Origin: an uncultured Collinsella sp.
GTDB lineage: Bacteria > Actinomycetota > Coriobacteriia > Coriobacteriales > Coriobacteriaceae
Length of the DNA: 64,000 nt
NCBI GenBank assembly: GCA_959596505.1
Contig: CAUFWM010000001.1
Span: 40,953 to 104,952 of the forward strand
Direction of reading: 5' to 3'
In this document: piece after piece, positions 1 through 8,167 of the stretch
Layout: the number at the start of each line of letters is the position of its first letter
Position numbering within the stretch: position 1 is the first letter of the stretch
Position numbers and translations under genes: made by a program
Notes under the pieces: generated by a model
What the model was told of the DNA's origin: nothing
The model's database searches: none
The model's input: the letters and a program-made list of their open reading frames with translations, nothing else

Positions 1-969
1 CTCCTCATGAACCCGGTCGCCAACATTAACGACACGCCCTGGTGGCAGTACATCCTGCAGGTACTTGTGGTGGTCGCCGTGGCAGAGTGCTGCTATCGCT
101 TTATCGAAACGCCGTTTAGGAAGGGCGCCTTCGGCCGCACCGTCGCCGAATTCCGCAATGGCACCACCACGCCCGCAAGCTGGGTGCGCGCGCATATTCC
201 CGTGTGCGCCACTTGCGGCGTCGTGCTTGTTGTGGCGCTGGGCGGCCTGGTCTTTGTGCCCGACACATCCGCGCTGAGCGGCGAGGGCGCCGAAATCCTA
301 AACAAGGAAGCCAAAAATGCAAAACCCCAGGACCAGCAGGCGGCCGATGACACCGACAAAGATGACGACGGCTTCCCCGACGGAGCCTACGACCTGCTAA
401 TGATTGGCGACTCCGTGTCCCTGCGCGCCGTTGATTCCTTTGACGGCGTGTTCCCGCATAGCCATATCGATGCCGAAAAGGGCCGCCAGTTTGATGCGGG
501 CCGCACGACATTTGAGGGTTATATCCAGCAGAACCTCGCCGGCAAGATCGTAGTCTTTGCGCTGGGCACCAACGGCCTAGTGACCGACGCCCAGATTGAC
601 GCCATCATGGCCGACGCCGGCGAGCAGCGTATTGTCGTATTTGTAAACACGCGTAGCCCGCAGCCGTGGGTCGGGTCCACGAACCAGGCCATCGCCAACG
701 CCGCCACGCGCTACAAGAATGTACGCGTTATCGACTGGTACGGATATAGTGCCAACCGCAATGATCTGTTCGACGGCGATGGCACGCACCTCTCGAACGC
801 GGGTGTGACCGAGTACCTTAAGCTCATCCACGATGCCGTCAAGAAGGGCCTGCCCGTGCATCCCGAGGATCACGTTAACGATCCGCAGCCGGCGGCTGTC
901 AAATCCGCTGCCGATGCACTCGTCAGCGCCCTCGCCTACAAACCGCACAAGCTAGGTACCGACAAGTAA
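1..969 (+). CDS. O-acyltransferase with SGNH domain, C-terminal part (5' end outside window)
   Basis: This is the C-terminal third of an OafA/OatA-type acyltransferase, which O-acetylates a cell-wall or surface glycan. The reading frame is open to base 1, so the ATG at 7 is probably internal. The first ~40 residues are the last membrane helices of the acyltransferase-3 domain and end in the family signature FIETPF. A second membrane span lies near residues 60-85, followed by an acidic linker. Then comes an extracellular SGNH esterase/transferase fold with GDS (serine), GTN and DGTHL (Asp/His) blocks. All catalytic blocks look intact. It converges with the NRAMP-related gene across a strong hairpin at 1053-1083. 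Confidence 0.85.
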   Translation, partial: LLMNPVANINDTPWWQYILQVLVVVAVAECCYRFIETPFRKGAFGRTVAEFRNGTTTPASWVRAHIPVCATCGVVLVVALGGLVFVPDTSALSGEGAEILNKEAKNAKPQDQQAADDTDKDDDGFPDGAYDLLMIGDSVSLRAVDSFDGVFPHSHIDAEKGRQFDAGRTTFEGYIQQNLAGKIVVFALGTNGLVTDAQIDAIMADAGEQRIVVFVNTRSPQPWVGSTNQAIANAATRYKNVRVIDWYGYSANRNDLFDGDGTHLSNAGVTEYLKLIHDAVKKGLPVHPEDHVNDPQPAAVKSAADALVSALAYKPHKLGTDK

Positions 970-1052
970 CGCGCAGCCAAATCTGCTTCCACCCGCAGCA
1001 AACAACCCAAAATCACTCTTTTCGAGCCGACTCCGGGAGGCCGTAGGCAAAA

Positions 1053-1083
1053 AACAGGCCGCAGCCCATGGCGGCGGCCTGTT
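1053..1083 (-). terminator. Rho-independent terminator of the NRAMP-related gene
   Basis: Perfect 10-bp arms (AACAGGCCGC / GCGGCCTGTT) around an 11-nt loop. On the minus strand the stem is followed by TTTTTTGCC, so it terminates the gene ending at 1102. Confidence 0.8.
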
Positions 1084-1101
1084 AAGAATCCAAAAGAAGC
1101 G

Positions 1102-2364
1102 CTACGCGCTGTAGCCCATCGCCTGCAGAACAAACATGACGACCGTCAGCACCGTAATCACACCGATAGTCGCCCACGTGAGCACATTCCACACGCGGCC
1201 GTTGCGGTTGGCGCCCATAATGTGTCGATCGGCGGCAATAAGCACCTGGAACACCAGGACCACAGGCAAAAGCACGCCGTTGATGACCTGCGAGGTCATC
1301 ATAATCTGGAACAGGTCGACGCCGGGCATGAGCACCAGCACGGCAGAAATGCCAATGATGGCCGTAATAATGCCGCGGTAGACCGGGGCCTCGTCCCAGC
1401 TGCGATCGGCACCGCGCTCCCAGCCAAATGCCTCGCAGATAGCGCTGGACGTAACGCCTGGCAGCACGCAGGCGGCCAAGAAGCTCGCCGCGACCAGGCC
1501 CGAGGCAAACAGCACCGTGGACCACTGGCCCGCGATGGGCTCCAATGCGCGGGCGGCGTCGGCAGCATCGCTGATCTGAATGCCCGCGGGGAACAGTACC
1601 GTACCGGTCGTTATGATAATAAAGCCGGCAATGACATCGGCGGCGATCGAGCCGCTCACGGTATCAATGCGCTGCAGCACGATATCGTCCTCACCCGCAT
1701 TCTTATCGACCACGTTGTTCTGCGCCAAGAAGATCATCCACGGCGCGATGGTGGTGCCGATCGTTGCGACCACAAGCGACACGTAGCTGGGGTCGTTTTG
1801 GATGTTGGGCACAACCAGGTCGACCGCCACCTCGCCCCAGCTGGGACCAGCCATAAATGCAGCGACGATGTAGGTCACAAACACGCAGCTCACCAGCAGC
1901 AGAATCTTCTCGATGCGCTGGAAGCTGCCCGACATGGTAAGCATCCAAACCAGCAGCGCCACGAGCGGCACCGAGATGCTCGCCGGCACGCCAAAGAGGG
2001 CAAGACCGCTCGCGATACCCGCAAACTCCGAAATGGTCACGGCCGTGTTGGCGATCAGCAGCGCCGCCATGGCCAGCACGCTCCTGCGCACGCCAAAGCG
2101 CTCGCGGATGAGCGACGCCAAGCCCTTGCCCGTCACGCAGCCGCAGCGCGCCGCAGTCTCCTGCGTCACGATGAGCAGCACGGTCATGACGGGAAGCATC
2201 CACAGCATCTTGTAGCCATAGCTGGCACCGGCACTGGAATACGTGGCGATGCCGCCGGCGTCATTGCCCGAAAGCGCCGCCAGAAGGCCAGGGCCCATGG
2301 CGCCAAAGATGGCCGCGATGGTCAGCTTTTGCTTGGTGCTCGCCTTTTGCTTCGTGTTTTGCAC
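1102..2364 (-). CDS. NRAMP-related transporter, probably for Mg2+ (NRMT/NMgT type)
   Basis: Polytopic membrane protein of the SLC11/NRAMP fold, 420 aa from a GTG at 2364 with AGGTGG four bases upstream; the SD overlaps the stop of the upstream gene, which argues for coupled translation. The metal-site motifs differ from Mn2+/Fe2+ NRAMPs: the helix-1 DPGN is D-A-G-G (residues 35-38) and the helix-6 MPH is A-P-W (207-209). The metal-binding Asp is kept, but the Asn and the soft-metal-selecting Met are lost. This is the pattern known from NRAMP-related Mg2+ transporters, including one characterised from the coriobacterium Eggerthella lenta. The upstream neighbour carries MgtE_N and CBS domains. 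Mg2+ as substrate is inferred; transport was not tested here. Confidence 0.85.
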   Translation of the reverse strand: MQNTKQKASTKQKLTIAAIFGAMGPGLLAALSGNDAGGIATYSSAGASYGYKMLWMLPVMTVLLIVTQETAARCGCVTGKGLASLIRERFGVRRSVLAMAALLIANTAVTISEFAGIASGLALFGVPASISVPLVALLVWMLTMSGSFQRIEKILLLVSCVFVTYIVAAFMAGPSWGEVAVDLVVPNIQNDPSYVSLVVATIGTTIAPWMIFLAQNNVVDKNAGEDDIVLQRIDTVSGSIAADVIAGFIIITTGTVLFPAGIQISDAADAARALEPIAGQWSTVLFASGLVAASFLAACVLPGVTSSAICEAFGWERGADRSWDEAPVYRGIITAIIGISAVLVLMPGVDLFQIMMTSQVINGVLLPVVLVFQVLIAADRHIMGANRNGRVWNVLTWATIGVITVLTVVMFVLQAMGYSA

Positions 2365-2372
2365 GCGACCAC

Positions 2373-4217
2373 CTAACCCATGACCGACATGGTGAGCAGC
2401 ACCGCGGCGATGCAGTACGCCACGCATGAGATCATGACGGCAATGACGTTCATGGCGGTACCCGACGTATTGAGGTCGTGCTCGTCACGCCAGAACAGCA
2501 CCATCAGGTAAATCACGGCGCTCATGTTGCCGACCAGACAGATGATGGCCGCGATGTTAAAGCAGCCGGTAAAGAGCTGCTCCTCAAACATGGGCGCGTC
2601 GGGGAATGCGGCGGTGCGCACCAGCTGGGCGCACAGGTAGGTCACGAGCGACAGAATCAAGCCCATGCCCGTACTCTGGAAGAAAAATCCCAGATACGGC
2701 TTGGGCTCATCGTCATGGCCGTCGTACTCCAGGAAGTAGTTCTTGACGAACGACACCATACGCGAGGCAGCCAGCAACACGAGCGGCATGGCGCACATGG
2801 GGAACACCACCAGATGCGCAGAGCCCAGCGCCGTTCCCAGCACTGTTGCCATGATGCACGAGGCAATACCCCACACGACAACCCAGTACTGGCGATGCAC
2901 AAACCAGCTGAGCACATTCGTCGAGTCGTCGGACGCGCTATCGCCCGAGCCGACACCTGCGATCTGCAGGTCCTCCTGGTGCTCCTCGGCGATAACGTCC
3001 ATGGCGTCGTCAAAGGTCACGATACCCAAGATGTGACGGTTCTCGTCGCAAACGGGGATGGCAACCAGGTCGTACTTGGTCATCTCGTCCGTTACGTCTT
3101 CCTGGTCATCGTCGGGCGACACATACACCAGGTCGCGATAGGCCAGCTGACCCAGTGTGGCGTCGCGGTCGGCGACGATCAGCGTGCGCAGCGAAAGCAC
3201 GCCGGTGAGCATGCCGCTCGGGTCCTCGGTATAGACGTAGTAGACGCTCTCGAAGTCCTCGTCGAGCTTGCGGATCGCCTCGATGGCGTCACCGACCGTC
3301 GCCGTGGCGGGCAGAGAGACAAACTCCGAGGTCATGATACGGCCGGCGGTGTTGTCCTCATAGCCCAGCAGGTTACGAATCGCTTTCTCCTCCTGAACGC
3401 CCATCAGGCGCAAAAGCTTCTCAGCCTTCTCGTAATCGAGCTCGTCGATCAGGTCGGCGGCGTCGTCCGGGTCCATCATGGCCAGCATCGACGATGCGTC
3501 GGTGTCGGACAGACCCTCGAGCATCTCGGTCATAAGCTCGTCGTCATCGAACTCCGAGATGGCCTCGGCGGCCTGGGCAGTGTCGAGCTGCGCGAACACC
3601 TGCGCACGCAGGCGCGGGTCGAGCTGCTCGATAATGTCGGCAATGTCAGCAGGATGCAGCTCGCCAAGCGTCTTGTGCGACACCGACAGCTGAATGTTTT
3701 TAGTCGAACGGTCGAGCAGGTCCATGTAGGACCAGGCGATGATGTCCTCGCCGAGCGGTTTGCCCAGGTGCTTCATAAAGCTCTCGACGACATGCTCGAG
3801 TGCGGGGCTGATCGCGCGCAGCAGACCGCGGGCACCAACTTCGGCACCTAGCAGGCGCAGCTGATTTTCGCCCGACATGGAAAACTTGATGTCGTTTACG
3901 CGCACGACCTTCATACCCTGCGTGTCGACAATCTGTTTGTTGAGCACGTCGCGCGCGAGCAAGAGCTCGGTCGGCTGCAGGTACGAAAAACGGATTTCGG
4001 TGGCCGGCGACTTAAGGTGCACACCCGTCTCGTCGATACGATCGACCCATTTGCGCCAGCTGATCATAAACGGCGTCTTACCGGGCCCGCGGAACGCGAG
4101 CGACGTTACGTGCGGAAAAACTTCGCCGGTAGCAATGCCAAAATCGTTCACAACGCCGAGCTTTTCGCCATCGACGTCCAAGACCGGCAATTTGAGCATC
4201 TCACTCAGATAATTCAC
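2373..4217 (-). CDS. PRC-barrel / MgtE_N / CBS membrane protein, probable Mg2+ sensor-regulator
   Basis: 614 aa from a GTG with GGGGAG upstream. Visible order: a PRC-barrel-like N-terminus (about 1-60, with a second similar stretch near 90-130), an acidic MgtE_N superhelical domain (about 190-300, rich in DDD/EE), a CBS pair (about 300-430) and five predicted membrane spans (about 460-614). The membrane part is shorter than a normal MgtE channel domain and I cannot find the conserved MgtE pore helix. It is therefore more likely a Mg2+-sensing partner of the NRAMP-related transporter, whose SD overlaps this gene's stop, than a channel by itself. In MgtE, the N and CBS domains gate by binding Mg2+; the same role here is inferred. 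Confidence 0.75.
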   Translation of the reverse strand: MNYLSEMLKLPVLDVDGEKLGVVNDFGIATGEVFPHVTSLAFRGPGKTPFMISWRKWVDRIDETGVHLKSPATEIRFSYLQPTELLLARDVLNKQIVDTQGMKVVRVNDIKFSMSGENQLRLLGAEVGARGLLRAISPALEHVVESFMKHLGKPLGEDIIAWSYMDLLDRSTKNIQLSVSHKTLGELHPADIADIIEQLDPRLRAQVFAQLDTAQAAEAISEFDDDELMTEMLEGLSDTDASSMLAMMDPDDAADLIDELDYEKAEKLLRLMGVQEEKAIRNLLGYEDNTAGRIMTSEFVSLPATATVGDAIEAIRKLDEDFESVYYVYTEDPSGMLTGVLSLRTLIVADRDATLGQLAYRDLVYVSPDDDQEDVTDEMTKYDLVAIPVCDENRHILGIVTFDDAMDVIAEEHQEDLQIAGVGSGDSASDDSTNVLSWFVHRQYWVVVWGIASCIMATVLGTALGSAHLVVFPMCAMPLVLLAASRMVSFVKNYFLEYDGHDDEPKPYLGFFFQSTGMGLILSLVTYLCAQLVRTAAFPDAPMFEEQLFTGCFNIAAIICLVGNMSAVIYLMVLFWRDEHDLNTSGTAMNVIAVMISCVAYCIAAVLLTMSVMG

Positions 4218-4537
4218 TGGTGCTCCCCATCATTATCCCTTCGAACTGCGGCCATGCCGGCACGCCGTCCGTGGACTTTTAGATATGTATACGCATGCGC
4301 GGGCGGCACGCCGCTCGGCGCTCACACCCCGTACATGCGCAAGAAGCACCTGCATGGGGTCATCGACTGTATGGTCGAGGTTTGGATTTCACCTGCAGCC
4401 TTTCTCTTGACCCTTGTTATCCGCAGTAACTATAGCATCAGCATCGCGCCGTGGCGTCAAATTTTTGCTCCAAACATCGCAGGCATATCAAACGCTGACG
4501 TATCCGTGACATAGTCATTGGAGACGTTCTTACATGA
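4218..4537 (-). promoter_or_regulatory. Promoter and long leader of the Mg2+ module
   Basis: This 320-bp gap has no gene. On the minus strand it holds an extended -10 (TGCTATAGT, 4429-4437), with TTGACG at 4455-4460 spaced too far (20 nt) to be an ideal -35. The transcript would carry a leader of about 210 nt with several possible stems, for example GGTC/GACC ends around 4371-4410. I looked for the M-box Mg2+ riboswitch consensus and did not find it. A Mg2+-responsive leader remains possible but unsupported. Confidence 0.35.
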
Positions 4538-4540
4538 CTA
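4512..4540. repeat. 29-bp stop-codon hairpin repeat, copy 1
   Basis: Dispersed hairpin with ends TAGTCAT / ATGACTA around a conserved loop. Read on the minus strand, its first triplet TAG is the stop codon of the NodB-fold gene. Related copies lie at 13028-13056 and 16538-16566. Confidence 0.8.
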
Positions 4541-5944
4541 GTCTGTGGTGTCGTCATCTTCGGCGAGCTGGGGGAATACGGCGTTTTTGGGCATGGTGAC
4601 CTTCGTCAGCGAGGTGAGCTTTTTGCTCAGCGATGTATCCGTCTTGACCAGATCGCTCAATGTCACGATTTTGTAGCCGTCGGCAATAAGCCCGTCGATA
4701 ATCTGCGGCAGCGCCTCGAGCGTCTGCTCGGCGCATTCATCGTTATCGGTCAGCAACACAATGTTGCCCGGCGTCACCGAATCGAGCACCGTCGAGACCT
4801 GCTCGTCGGCACCGTTGAGCAGCCAGTCGCCCGAATCGATATTCCACGAGACCACGGCAGACACCAGGTCCATCGCATCAATCCAGTTTTGCTCGTCAAA
4901 GGCTGCGTAGGGAGCACGCAAAAGCATCGTCGACGTTCCGGTCGCGGACTTGATCGCCTCGGTGCCCTTCGAAACCTGTTCGCGCACTGCATCGCGATCC
5001 TTGCCCTTGAGCGATTCGTCGCTGTAACTGTTGGAGCCGACCTCGCAGCCGGCATCGACAATCGCCTTGGCCGTGGCGGGCGAGGCCTCGGCCGCATCGC
5101 CCGACAGGAAGAACGTCGCGGTGACGCCCTTTTCCTTGAGCACCTGCAAGATCTGCTTGGTCACGCCGCTCGGGCCCTCATCAAACGTCAGCGCCACGTA
5201 CTTTTCGTTGCCTTTGGGCGCCACGCTCGCGCACTCGACCACGCAATCGGTGGCGGGCACGACCTCGCCGCGGTCCTGCGTCTTGCCCGATTGCTCGCCG
5301 ACCCACACCTCAGAGCGACCCTGGATACCCCACGTCTTGACATACTCGATGGCACCCGTGCCCTCGACCTTAAGCTTGGGCTCGATAACCGTCGCCTGGA
5401 CCTCATGCTTCTCATACGTGTCGCGGCCGTCTTTGACCGTCACCTTCTCGCCGCCCGTAAGCTCGCGGCTTTTCCACTTGCCCTGTTTTATGCGCTTGCC
5501 GTCCACTTTTACCGACAGCTTTTCGCCGCCATGGCGAGTAAGCACGCTGTCGTCAACGGCCAGCAGGTCCCCGGCGTCGTAGGTATCGGTCAGCTCCTGG
5601 TCGTCGATGAGATTTTGAAGCGTAGAGCCGACGCGCACCGCAGTCTCCTGGCCGTTGAGGACGACATCCACGCTGCGGTTGACGTAGCCCACGACAGCAG
5701 CGATGAACAGCACGAGCGCGCAACCCACGGCGATGAGCGCATAGGGCAGGCGAGACGGACGGCGGGGCGTGCGGCCGTTGCCGATGCGAGCGCTGCGGTC
5801 GCTAAAGCCGCGGCTATGGTTGAGATACATCGCGCCGGGCTTACGGTGACGCTTGCGCTGACCGCTGGGCAGCTGCCCCAGATCGCGGCGCGCCGTCGGA
5901 CGCGAGCCCGAGCGTCCGTGTGAATATGATCCGTTTTGGCGCAT
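4538..5944 (-). CDS. Membrane-anchored NodB-fold protein, probably catalytically inactive
   Basis: 468 aa; ATG 5944 preceded by GGGGGAGG. A basic cytoplasmic N-terminus, one membrane helix (about 68-88), then an extracellular part: a ubiquitin-like/G5-type region (about 92-190) and a NodB polysaccharide-deacetylase fold (about 245-440). The five NodB motifs can be located, but the metal ligands are missing. Motif 1 is TFDEGP (second Asp replaced by Glu), motif 2 is NSYSDE instead of H-T/S-x-x-H (no His, residues 305-310), RAPY (343-346) and DSGDW (370-374) remain, and motif 5 reads LLTD where LHD is expected. It therefore probably binds glycan or peptidoglycan without deacetylating it. The stop codon is the first triplet of a 29-bp repeat. 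Confidence 0.8.
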   Translation of the reverse strand: MRQNGSYSHGRSGSRPTARRDLGQLPSGQRKRHRKPGAMYLNHSRGFSDRSARIGNGRTPRRPSRLPYALIAVGCALVLFIAAVVGYVNRSVDVVLNGQETAVRVGSTLQNLIDDQELTDTYDAGDLLAVDDSVLTRHGGEKLSVKVDGKRIKQGKWKSRELTGGEKVTVKDGRDTYEKHEVQATVIEPKLKVEGTGAIEYVKTWGIQGRSEVWVGEQSGKTQDRGEVVPATDCVVECASVAPKGNEKYVALTFDEGPSGVTKQILQVLKEKGVTATFFLSGDAAEASPATAKAIVDAGCEVGSNSYSDESLKGKDRDAVREQVSKGTEAIKSATGTSTMLLRAPYAAFDEQNWIDAMDLVSAVVSWNIDSGDWLLNGADEQVSTVLDSVTPGNIVLLTDNDECAEQTLEALPQIIDGLIADGYKIVTLSDLVKTDTSLSKKLTSLTKVTMPKNAVFPQLAEDDDTTD

Positions 5945-5967
5945 GTGCCCTCCCCCATAAACGCAGC

Positions 5968-5993
5968 AAGCCGGAGCAACAGGTCTCCGGCTT
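5968..5993 (-). terminator. Hairpin downstream of the YtxH/PRC pair
   Basis: Arms AAGCCGGAG / CTCCGGCTT with an 8-nt loop, located after the stop of the PRC gene and before the start of the NodB-fold gene. Only a poor T-run follows, so termination may be weak and partial read-through is possible. Confidence 0.5.
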
Positions 5994-6016
5994 GCCTCCC
6001 ATCATTTGGTACGTCG

Positions 6017-6772
6017 CTATTTGCTAGCTTTCGACGAGCCACCGCTCGCCTTTTGATATTCGTCCTTAAAGGCCTTGAACATACCGCGCGTCTTGCCGAG
6101 CTGCTTGCCCAGCGCGCGACTGCCCTTGTCCACGGCGACCGAACCCTTGTCATCGAGCACCTTAGCGCCCTTCTTGACCTTATCGCCCACCACGACGCTT
6201 GCCTCGGCAGCCTTTGCGGCGGCGCCGCCCGAATACCCGAGCGACTTGACCTCGTCCGAAACGATCATCGCGCCGTCCGCATAGCCGCGCAGCATCGTCG
6301 GCGGCATCTGCGTGTCGCCCACCAGCACACTCGAGGCAGTGCCAGTGGTCACATAGAATGTCTGCACGATACCCGAACGCGGCTTGAACTCCACATCCGA
6401 GCAATAGCCCACGACATCGCCCGACTCCGTGCGCACGTCCATGCCAACCCAGATAATGCAATCGTCCAGGTTGATGTCGAGGCGCTTGGCCGCAGCGGCA
6501 TCGTAGGTGCCCTTGACGTCGTCAACTGCGATGGCGCCCTCGTAGACGCCAATGGCATCGAGCGCCACAAAGCGGTCGGGGCGCTCGATCATACCCGCGA
6601 TATCGGACTGGCGAACCATAAAGCCCACCACGCGTGTGCCGCCCGGGGTAAAGACCGGAAAGTGAATCTTGCCGAGCTTTTTAGGGCTGCGCGGCGTGCC
6701 GTCCTTTTTGGTGCGCTTGTCCTCGGTAGGCTTGCGATAGATCTTGGCGCCGACAAAATCCCCGGCGCGCAT
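6017..6772 (-). CDS. PRC-barrel domain protein
   Basis: 251 aa, soluble, no signal peptide. It contains two PRC-barrel-like stretches (about 1-75, with GTRVVGFMV, and about 95-165, with GDVVGYCSDVEF), followed by a Lys/Ala/Gly-rich tail (about 190-251). PRC barrels are small beta-barrels found in ribosome maturation factors, photosynthetic reaction centres and cell-division proteins; the role here is unknown. The start ATG shares one base with the stop of the YtxH gene (TAATG), so the two are translationally coupled. Confidence 0.65.
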   Translation of the reverse strand: MRAGDFVGAKIYRKPTEDKRTKKDGTPRSPKKLGKIHFPVFTPGGTRVVGFMVRQSDIAGMIERPDRFVALDAIGVYEGAIAVDDVKGTYDAAAAKRLDINLDDCIIWVGMDVRTESGDVVGYCSDVEFKPRSGIVQTFYVTTGTASSVLVGDTQMPPTMLRGYADGAMIVSDEVKSLGYSGGAAAKAAEASVVVGDKVKKGAKVLDDKGSVAVDKGSRALGKQLGKTRGMFKAFKDEYQKASGGSSKASK

Positions 6773-7167
6773 TATGCCTCGGTCGAAGGCTCCGCGGCCT
6801 CGGCGTCGGCCTCGACGGCGTTCTCGACCACGACATCGGCGGCGGGCGTCACGTTGCCGCCCGAGATGGCGTCGTTGAGCTGCTCTCGCAGCTGGTCCAT
6901 GCGCTCGCGGGCAAGGTCAACCTTGGCACGCAGGTCATCGGTCTTGGCATCGACCATCGGGCCAAAATCGTTGACCGCAGCGCGGGCCTCCTCGGCACCG
7001 TGCTCGTAGGTGTCGCGCATGTTATCCCAGGCGTCGTTTGCGATATCGGCAGCCATGGCGCGGGTCTCGGCGCCCGAGCGCGGAGCCAGGGCAACGCCGA
7101 TAATGGCGCCGGCGGCGGCACCGAAGAGCGCACCCGAGATAAAGTTGAAAGTCTTACCCATGTTCAT
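6772..7167 (-). CDS. YtxH-family small membrane protein
   Basis: 131 aa. A glycine/alanine-rich membrane helix near the N-terminus (about 8-28, SGALFGAAAGAIIGVALAP) is followed by an amphipathic alpha-helical tail and an acidic C-terminus. This is the layout of YtxH/gas-vesicle-like general stress proteins. Two in-frame ATGs lie six bases apart (7167 and 7161), both near AGGAGAGGA; either could be used. It is first in a two-gene operon with the PRC protein. Confidence 0.7.
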   Translation of the reverse strand: MNMGKTFNFISGALFGAAAGAIIGVALAPRSGAETRAMAADIANDAWDNMRDTYEHGAEEARAAVNDFGPMVDAKTDDLRAKVDLARERMDQLREQLNDAISGGNVTPAADVVVENAVEADAEAAEPSTEA

Positions 7168-7297
7168 TCCTCTCCTGCGGGCACCTCGGCGCCCACCGTT
7201 TGAATGCTGTCCATTATACCCGCAGCACAGCGCCTGCCGCTTTGCTCATCTGCGTACGGTAAAGGCGCAGGTACATGATGGTGATAAGCGGGTGAGC

Positions 7298-8143
7298 CTA
7301 CTCCTGCGGCATGGCAGGCATGGCCACCGTGGCGGCCGGGTCCTCGCCGGCGCCGTCAACGAGCGGCAGCGCTCCCTCACGCGCAGGGGCAACCGGAGCC
7401 GTCGCCGCACCACCGTAGACGGCAGCGGGGGCCTCATGGCTCTCGGCGGTCGCGCCCTCGGTATCGATTACTTCCTGCGGCTCGTCGTCAAAGCTCGGGA
7501 CGCCCTGGGGCTCCGCGGGCTCGACCTCGACGGCCTCCTCGGCAGGGGCATCGTTGACAGACTCGGCGGCAGCCTCGGCAGGCGCCTCGCCCTCGGTCGT
7601 GTCCCCGGCCTCGCCTTCGGCGTTCGCGGCGGCGACGGCCTCGTGCGGGTCCTTGCCCTCGGCCTCGGCGCGCATACCCAGCACCAGGTTGCGCAGGCCC
7701 GCGACCGTTCCTTCCACGTCGGGGGCAGGCTGGTCGGCGTGCAGGTACGCCCAGTCCATCATAAAGGTCGCCGAAGACAGCGCGCCGATGGCCAGCGCGT
7801 CGTCGGGACACGAAAGCTCGACCTCAAAGACACGCTCGTCGTGCTCGCTTACGCGGGTGCGGCCGCACGAAATGCTGCCAGCGAGACCGGTCTCGTTCAT
7901 GAGCTCGACTGTCACGTGCTCCAGCAGATGGCAAAGCTCGGTCTGGCCCATGCAGTCCTGGAATTCGCGACCGGAATCGCCCAGGCACAGATGCTTGGCA
8001 ATCGCGGGCACCAGGTAATACACGCGCGCCGTGGCCTCGATGTCCTCCGAGGTCATGAGCGGCATGCCGGGGTTCACCAGCACGTGCGCGCAGATCTTGT
8101 CCTCGCTGACGGTGACCTTAAGGATGTTGAACAGGCCTGCCAT
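7298..8143 (-). CDS. Protein resembling the cyanophycin synthetase N-terminal domain, without a ligase domain
   Basis: 281 aa; ATG with GGGGAG upstream. Residues about 1-150 resemble the N-terminal domain that precedes ATP-grasp and Mur-ligase modules in cyanophycin synthetases: a segment with CHLLEHVTVELMNETG and then CGRTRV...VFEVELSCPDD. The ATP-grasp and Mur-ligase domains are absent. From about 165 to the end the protein is Ala/Glu/Pro-rich and disordered. No enzymatic function can be assigned. It sits 24 bp after the CNNM/CorC gene in the same direction and may be cotranscribed with it. Confidence 0.55.
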   Translation of the reverse strand: MAGLFNILKVTVSEDKICAHVLVNPGMPLMTSEDIEATARVYYLVPAIAKHLCLGDSGREFQDCMGQTELCHLLEHVTVELMNETGLAGSISCGRTRVSEHDERVFEVELSCPDDALAIGALSSATFMMDWAYLHADQPAPDVEGTVAGLRNLVLGMRAEAEGKDPHEAVAAANAEGEAGDTTEGEAPAEAAAESVNDAPAEEAVEVEPAEPQGVPSFDDEPQEVIDTEGATAESHEAPAAVYGGAATAPVAPAREGALPLVDGAGEDPAATVAMPAMPQE

Positions 8144-8167
8144 AACTCTCCCCTACTCTTCCTTGCC

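Noticed and set aside
4218..4440. M-box (Mg2+) riboswitch upstream of the Mg2+ module
   Set aside because: It was expected from the gene content, but the conserved M-box core was not found in the leader; only generic stems are visible.
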